Positions 58,907 through 64,000 of a stretch of 64,000 bases of DNA are shown in pieces (position 1 is the first letter of the stretch; each line of letters begins with the position of its first letter). The translations under genes were made by a program, and so were the position numbers. The notes beneath the pieces were generated by a model that did not search any database, had not been told where the DNA came from, and was given only the letters and a program-made list of their open reading frames with translations. This DNA comes from Poa pratensis (lineage: Eukaryota > Streptophyta > Magnoliopsida > Poales > Poaceae), in NCBI GenBank assembly GCA_947311845.1, contig CAMZMU010000020.1:38120462-38184461 (forward strand), read 5' to 3'.

Positions 58907-59512
58907 AAAAATCCGGCGGTGCTACACACGTTGACTCTGGCGGAGGTGCCAAATCATGCATGTTGTTGCTAGATTGAAAGTGGTGTGATGATGACAGGAG
59001 GCAAGACGGTATGGGATGTTTGAGTCTTCCGGTATCTCCTCCAACTATATCCATCTAGCGAGGTGTCTATAGTCGGACAAGTGATGATGATAGAGGCGGC
59101 TTCAGCGATGAGCATGGACACTCTGGTGGAAACACAAGACCTCTGCAGGCAATGTCGGCACGCGCATGCGTCGTGCCCGTGTTGAAGGTGTTGTCTTGAA
59201 GCTCTACTTCTGGGATGAAAATCTCGAGATCGACCGATATGGTTGGACTCGTCATAATCGGCACATGTGCGGCGGTTCGGCGGTTCTTCTTGAAGACTTA
59301 GCCTAGGAATTGTGTACTTTCATTTCTTTCAGTATTTTACCATGTGATTAGTGGTTGTTCTGGTGTACGTAGCTACTGTCACAAGGCATACTACTTCGAA
59401 TTTTGTTTTCCGGGTTGATTTTATTCCGTTGCTTTTTTTTAAACAGCTTAACTCTACCAGCACTCATGCCTTGCATATGTTACTCTTTCCGAATACTTCA
59501 GCGTACATCGAC
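58907..59512. other. Spacer and 5' untranslated region of the LINE
   Basis: No gene is recognised. The LINE's 5' end probably lies around 59270-59350, where T-rich sequence begins; I see no clear boundary or target-site duplication. Confidence 0.4.
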
Positions 59513-62182
59513 ATGGTCGGTGTCGAAGCGGCGAGCGCGTCCCCGATTCCCGTCGTCAAAACCCTAGCCGCCGGAGGCATGAGTGGTCCTTCGCTTTTTT
59601 TTAAACATCCGCCGGAGGCATCGCCATCTGTGCGCTCCTTCGCCGAGGTGGTCGCCTCGCGGGGAGGCATGAGTGCTGGTGGTGGAGCGTCGGCGGGGGA
59701 GGCAGGGGCTGGAGGCCAGCATGCTGGAGGACAGGGGAGGGGTCAGCCACTCCCTGTGACACGACCGCCCATGTTGTTTGGCCGGAACGCCGGGCCTGGT
59801 TCAGGCCGTGCGGTGGGCATGGCCATGACGTGGGTGGGCACTACGCCGCGAGCTGCCACTGCACCGACGATCGTGCCTTCGAGCTCGACCACGGTGCCGT
59901 TCACGGCCGCGACTGCCAAGTCCAAGAACAACAGAAACAAGGCGAAGAAGAAAGCGGCTCCGGCGGTCGGGGCGGCGGCGCCGGCAGGGTCGGGCGTCGG
60001 GGCTATGGCGCCGGCTGTCGGTGCATCTGTTGGAGTCCTGGGGGCTACTGTGAACGTGGGGAACGCTGTACCCCAGGTCACACCGGCTCCGGCGGCACCG
60101 GCTCCGGCGGCCCCGAAAGCTAAGCGCAAGAGATGCGGACACTGCAATGCCACTGCTCACGTCACCAAGGAGTGCCCTGTCGATCGTCACTGCTACATAT
60201 GCGGCATGGTCATCCACCCGACGGCGAGATGCCCAACCTTGCGGTTGCCAAAACCATATGCAGGGATGGGAGGTATCGGAAGCGAAGACACTATGTTCAG
60301 CCACCTCCCTGACGGTATATTCAAGCCGCAGCTTGCTAAGAGTCAGACACCGGTGGGCACTGTAACGGTGACCGGCGGCCCAGTGTCGGCGGAGACCATA
60401 CAGGCAATGTTGGCGCGAATCTGCCCGGCCAAGGCCGGTTGGTGCTGGGAGGCTATCGAGCACAAGGATGATGTCTTCTTAGTTAACTTCCCGTCGATGA
60501 CTGATTTGGAGAGGCTAGATGGTTTCGAGCTGGGTGTGCCAAAGCAGGAGGCCATGATAACTCTGGGAGTGTGGAGAGAGGAAGAAGTTATGTCCACGTC
60601 TGAGCTGACACCTGTGTGGGTACATGTGATGGGTGTCCCATCGTCGATACGCCACTTTGTGGGCATTTGGGCGGTGGGTACTCTGATTGGCAAGACCTGG
60701 ATGTCGATCTGTTGGCCCTTAGGCGCCAAAACGTGGTCAGAATTCAAGTGGCAATACGACGACATGATCTCTTTGAGACTAGGGATGTTCAGACCGATGC
60801 ATTTGTGATCCTTAAGGGGTACACCTTCAAGTTTCGGAAGGAAGGACCGGATTACGTTCCCGAACCTGACTTTGTACCATATCTCTGGAGGCGACATGAG
60901 AAGGAGGATGACGGGAAGGGTGTCGAAGAGAAAGATGTTGATGAGCCCATGCTGCAGGGCCCTACTGAGTCTACCGATGGTGATACTACGATGACGCAGG
61001 CAGATACGTCCGGACCGGGAGGAACCTCCCTTGGACTCGGTGTTTCTGTCGACTTGCTCCGTGGGTTGGCGGTGACGCCGCTTAACCCAAACCCGCAGAC
61101 TCCCCGCGGGAAGGAGATCCTCGCGCAGCTGTCACCATTGGGGCTGGCGCCCTCTACTTCACTGTACACAAGGGAGGGCACGGCGCCGGAGACAGAAATT
61201 GCTGCTGCAGCTGCCGGCCTACAGCCTGACGTCCTTGCGAGGCCGTATGCACCTTCTGGGACGGCGGCAGGGTGCTCCTCACCGCACCATGCGATGGTGG
61301 CCAAGCCCACGAGCACAGCTTCTTCCAAGTTGCAGCCTGCTGTAATCGCGAGGCCGACTGAGCCTACTGGGCCGGCGCCACCTCTCTGCGTGCTGCCCGT
61401 TGAGGTCGGGGTGCAGTGGGCTGGGCGCAAAGGCCAGGAAGGGGCGACGGCGGGCGACAGGTCGCCCGGTGCGACCGCGCTGGAGGACGGCCCAATGGCG
61501 TCTCTTGGCGAGCTGGGCAACGTGGCCACTGGGCCGATGCTGGAAATGGTCCAGAGGGCGGACCAGGAGCAGGAGGAGGTCGAGGCTGCACACATGCCTC
61601 GAGCGTTGCCATCGGGGGTGGACTCTACTACACCATTGTCCACTTCGATGTCCGACGCCTTTGAGGAGGAGCGCGCGATACAGCACAGACGTGGATGGGA
61701 GCACCGCCACGGACGAGGACTCAATGGTGAAAGCCATGAGACGTAAGGCCGAACAGAACCTCGACACTACTGGTACGGTTAAAAATTGAAAGTCTTTCCT
61801 TACATTTTCAGATTCTAGCATTTCCGCTAAGTTGAATAGTGTAGGAGTTTCTTTGGGTAATAGTAGTGGTACGGTTGCGGTCTCGACTAATGCCTTGAGA
61901 CATTTGGAATACGACCGGTTAACGGTTACTCCAAAAAGATCGGCAAAGTCGCTTACTCCCCAGGAGGATGAGGAAGAGCTAAATGACACAATTGATGTCC
62001 AGCTTCTTTCACACCTTGTGGGTGATGTATCTGAGGGGGGTTTAGATGAGGCGATGCTTAGTTCATTATATGATCTCAAAGCATCCGACCGGAAATCTAA
62101 ATCAGACTCAAATAAGAAAAATAAAAACAAAACGCCACGGAAAAAGGCGAAGGTTTCCACATCTCCAATTGTTTCCCAATGA
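59513..62182 (+). pseudogene. LINE ORF1 (nucleic-acid-binding protein with two zinc knuckles), frameshifted
   Basis: From MVGVEAASASP the frame runs through an Ala/Pro/Lys-rich region into two knuckles of the form CX2CX4HX4C (CGHCNATAHVTKEC and CYICGMVIHPTARC, about 60135-60232). A domain like those of plant LINE ORF1 proteins follows (WCWEAIEHKDDVFLVNFPS; LTPVWVHVMGVPSS). A base lost near 60700 moves the frame (LALRRQNVVRIQVAI continues in frame 1 to 61746). Another shift near 61680 returns it (TDEDSMVKAMRRKAEQNL), a stop follows at 61787-61789, and the tail ends at 62182. The protein would bind LINE RNA. Three lesions make this copy defective. Confidence 0.85.
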
Positions 62183-64000
62183 ATGGCATGTTCGCGAATA
62201 GCAGAGGTTTTCGTGACTTGGCTAAACACGTACGTATTGCTGATTCTATTCGGGATCATTGTTTGGATTTTGTGGGCATCTCCGAAACTGGGAAACGGGA
62301 TTTCTCCGGGAGTTTACTTAACCGACTATCAGGCGGTGTAGATTTCACCTGGAGGTCCCGTCCACCACGTGGTAGATCTGGGGGCATTTTACTAGGCGTC
62401 AGAAAAGACACCATGGATGTATTGGCTAGTTCGGATGGGGACTTTCATATAAAGTGCCATATCCGCAACAAAGCCGATAATTTCACATGGAGTCTTGTCG
62501 TCGTGTATGGTGCGGCCCAGGAGGAGCACAAAGCTGCTTTTCTCCGTGAATTAGTTAACTTGGCAAAGGATAATCCATACCCTATGATTATAGGTGGCGA
62601 TTTTAATTTGCTAAGATTTCCACATGAGAAAAGCAGAGGTAGGTTTGATAACCGTTGGCCTCTCTTATTCAACGCTGTGATTGACAGCCTTGCATTGCGA
62701 GAGGTCTCGATGGTAGGGAGGCAGTTCACTTGGGCTAATAGCCTCCCTGAGCCAACGTACGAAAAGTTGGACCGTGTTTTGATGGATTCTAATTGGGAAG
62801 TTAAATTCCCAATGGTCTCCGTACGGGCCCTCGAACGTATCGAAGCTCTGTCAGATCATGCCCCCATATTGTTAACCACGGGTACACCCAGACCATCGTG
62901 TAAACGTCCATTCAAATTTGAATTGGGATGGCTACATAGGGAAGGGTTCCTTGATATGGTTAAGATGGTATGGGGGAGGCCGGTCCCTGGTAATGACCCA
63001 ATCACAAGGTGGAATAACAAAATTCGCGCTTTGCGAAAACACCTAGCTGGTTGGGCGAGACACATGGTGGGCCAATTAAAACAGGAAAAGCTTCGATTAT
63101 CATCAGTTATTGATGACCTTGAGGCTTTTGCTGAAATTAGGCCGCTGTCCACGCACGAGATTGAGTTGAAAAACCAATCCAACGCGAAGATGGCGTCTAT
63201 TCTTCGTGAAGAAGAGCTGAAATGGTATCAACGATCAAAAGCTCAGTTTATTTTGGAGGGAGATGCGAATACGAGATACTTTCATAGTCTGGCAAATGGT
63301 AGACACAGAAAGAAACTCATCCACTCCCTAAACCAAGATGACGGTATGATCGAAGGACATGAGCAACTTAAAACATATATCACGAAGTATTATAAAAATT
63401 TGTTTGGCAAGCCCGACGCAGATAATTTCTCGTTGGACGAAGCCAGAACAGATGACATTCACAAGTTTCCGATCAGGAAAACGCCCATCTTACTGCTCCC
63501 TTCTCTTTGGAGGAAGTAAAGAAGGCGGTTTTCCAAATGGAACACAACAAAGCCCCAGGGCCGGATGGTTTCCCTGCTGAATTTTATCAGTCATTTTGGG
63601 AATTAATCCAACCGGAACTGATAGAGATGTTCCACGCTTTGCATGCTGGACAACTCGACCTTTTTCGCCTTAATTTCGGTGAGATTATTTTGTTGCCAAA
63701 GGTTAATGAAGCAGAAAGGATCCAACAATTTAGGCCTATCTGTCTTCTTAACGTTAGCTTCAAGATATTCACTAAAACCGCGACTATTAGGTTGAACTCG
63801 GTGGCGGATCATGTTGTGCGACCGACTCAGACAGCCTTCATGCAAGGTCGCAACATTCTTGATGAGTTGTGATTTTACATGAAACTGTGCATGAGTTACA
63901 TCGGAAAAAACTGAATGGGGTCATACTAAAGATTGACTTCGAAAAGGCTTACGATAAAGTAAAATGGTCTTTCCTTCAACAAACACTCAGAATGAAAGGT
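62179..64000 (+). pseudogene. LINE ORF2: endonuclease and start of reverse transcriptase (runs off right edge, frameshifted)
   Basis: The start ATG overlaps the ORF1 stop in atga (62179-62182), suggesting termination-reinitiation. Residues 1 to about 240 are an apurinic-type endonuclease (GISETGKRDF; VVVYGAAQEEHKAAF; IIGGDFNLLRFPHEKS; SDHAPILL). A linker contains SNAKMASILREEELKWYQRSKAQFILEGDANTRYFHSL in two halves, typical of plant LINEs. Reverse transcriptase begins NKAPGPDGFPAEFY, then LLPKVNEAERIQQFRPICLLN, then KIDFEKAYDKVKW at the window edge. Single-base losses near 63465 and 63870 break the frame. The catalytic part of RT lies beyond the window. Confidence 0.92.

Noticed and set aside
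59801..60463. Long minus-strand frames over LINE ORF1 (also at 60852-61724 and 61279-62259)
   Set aside because: They are shadows of GC-rich ORF1 coding sequence; the plus strand has the zinc knuckles and conserved LINE motifs.
1..64000. tRNA, rRNA or known small RNA genes
   Set aside because: I looked for tRNA B-box-like ggttcgaatcc motifs and rRNA signatures and found only isolated partial matches (for example gggttcgatcc at 58375) without a cloverleaf.

Overview
The window is nuclear DNA of a grass, most probably a Triticeae species (wheat, Aegilops or barley). The evidence is the mixture of a few intron-poor or small genes with monocot-type proteins, GC-rich coding sequence and very dense nested transposable elements: a Tat-lineage Gypsy LTR element, a Mutator-like element, a CACTA terminus, Stowaway and Tourist-type MITEs, and a LINE. 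I see nothing bacterial, organellar or viral.

Layout. 1-13968 is two copies of an approximately 8.26-kb unit in direct tandem (copy 1 runs off the left edge). The unit is itself a mosaic: a fragment of a retroelement antisense gene, two minisatellites, a CACTA terminus, a long foldback structure and a LINE-like tail. 14610-15473 is a polygalacturonase-inhibitor (PGIP) gene. 17373-20811 holds two paralogous, stress-type C2H2 zinc-finger repressor genes, both on the minus strand. 21410-37330 is a LINE-like element split by a complete 14.66-kb Tat-lineage LTR retrotransposon (21904-36559). Its gag-pol lies on the minus strand, and a separate intron-bearing gene runs on the plus strand (about 23690-28254). 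37380-43650 is non-coding with MITEs and an AT-rich minisatellite.

43660-48772 is a complete Mutator-like element with about 135-bp terminal inverted repeats and a perfect 9-bp target-site duplication. It carries a decayed transposase gene (minus) and, convergent with it, an apparently intact two-exon gene for a GRF zinc-finger protein with a C-terminal membrane anchor (plus). 52538-56418 is the karrikin receptor gene KAI2/D14L (minus), with a single 3-kb intron and an intact catalytic triad. 58489-58906 is a foldback element carrying three G-box motifs. From about 59.3 kb to the right edge runs a LINE with ORF1 (two zinc knuckles) and ORF2 (endonuclease plus the start of reverse transcriptase), damaged by several frameshifts.

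Host genes that look functional are PGIP (apoplastic defence), the two zinc-finger repressors and KAI2 (karrikin/KL signalling). From memory, the zinc-finger/KAI2 neighbourhood resembles the rice chromosome 3 region with D14L. The best candidates for something little described are the two-gene Mutator-like element with its GRF-zinc-finger/membrane-anchor partner gene, and the spliced antisense gene inside the Tat retrotransposon. All identifications come from reading motifs; no database search was run.
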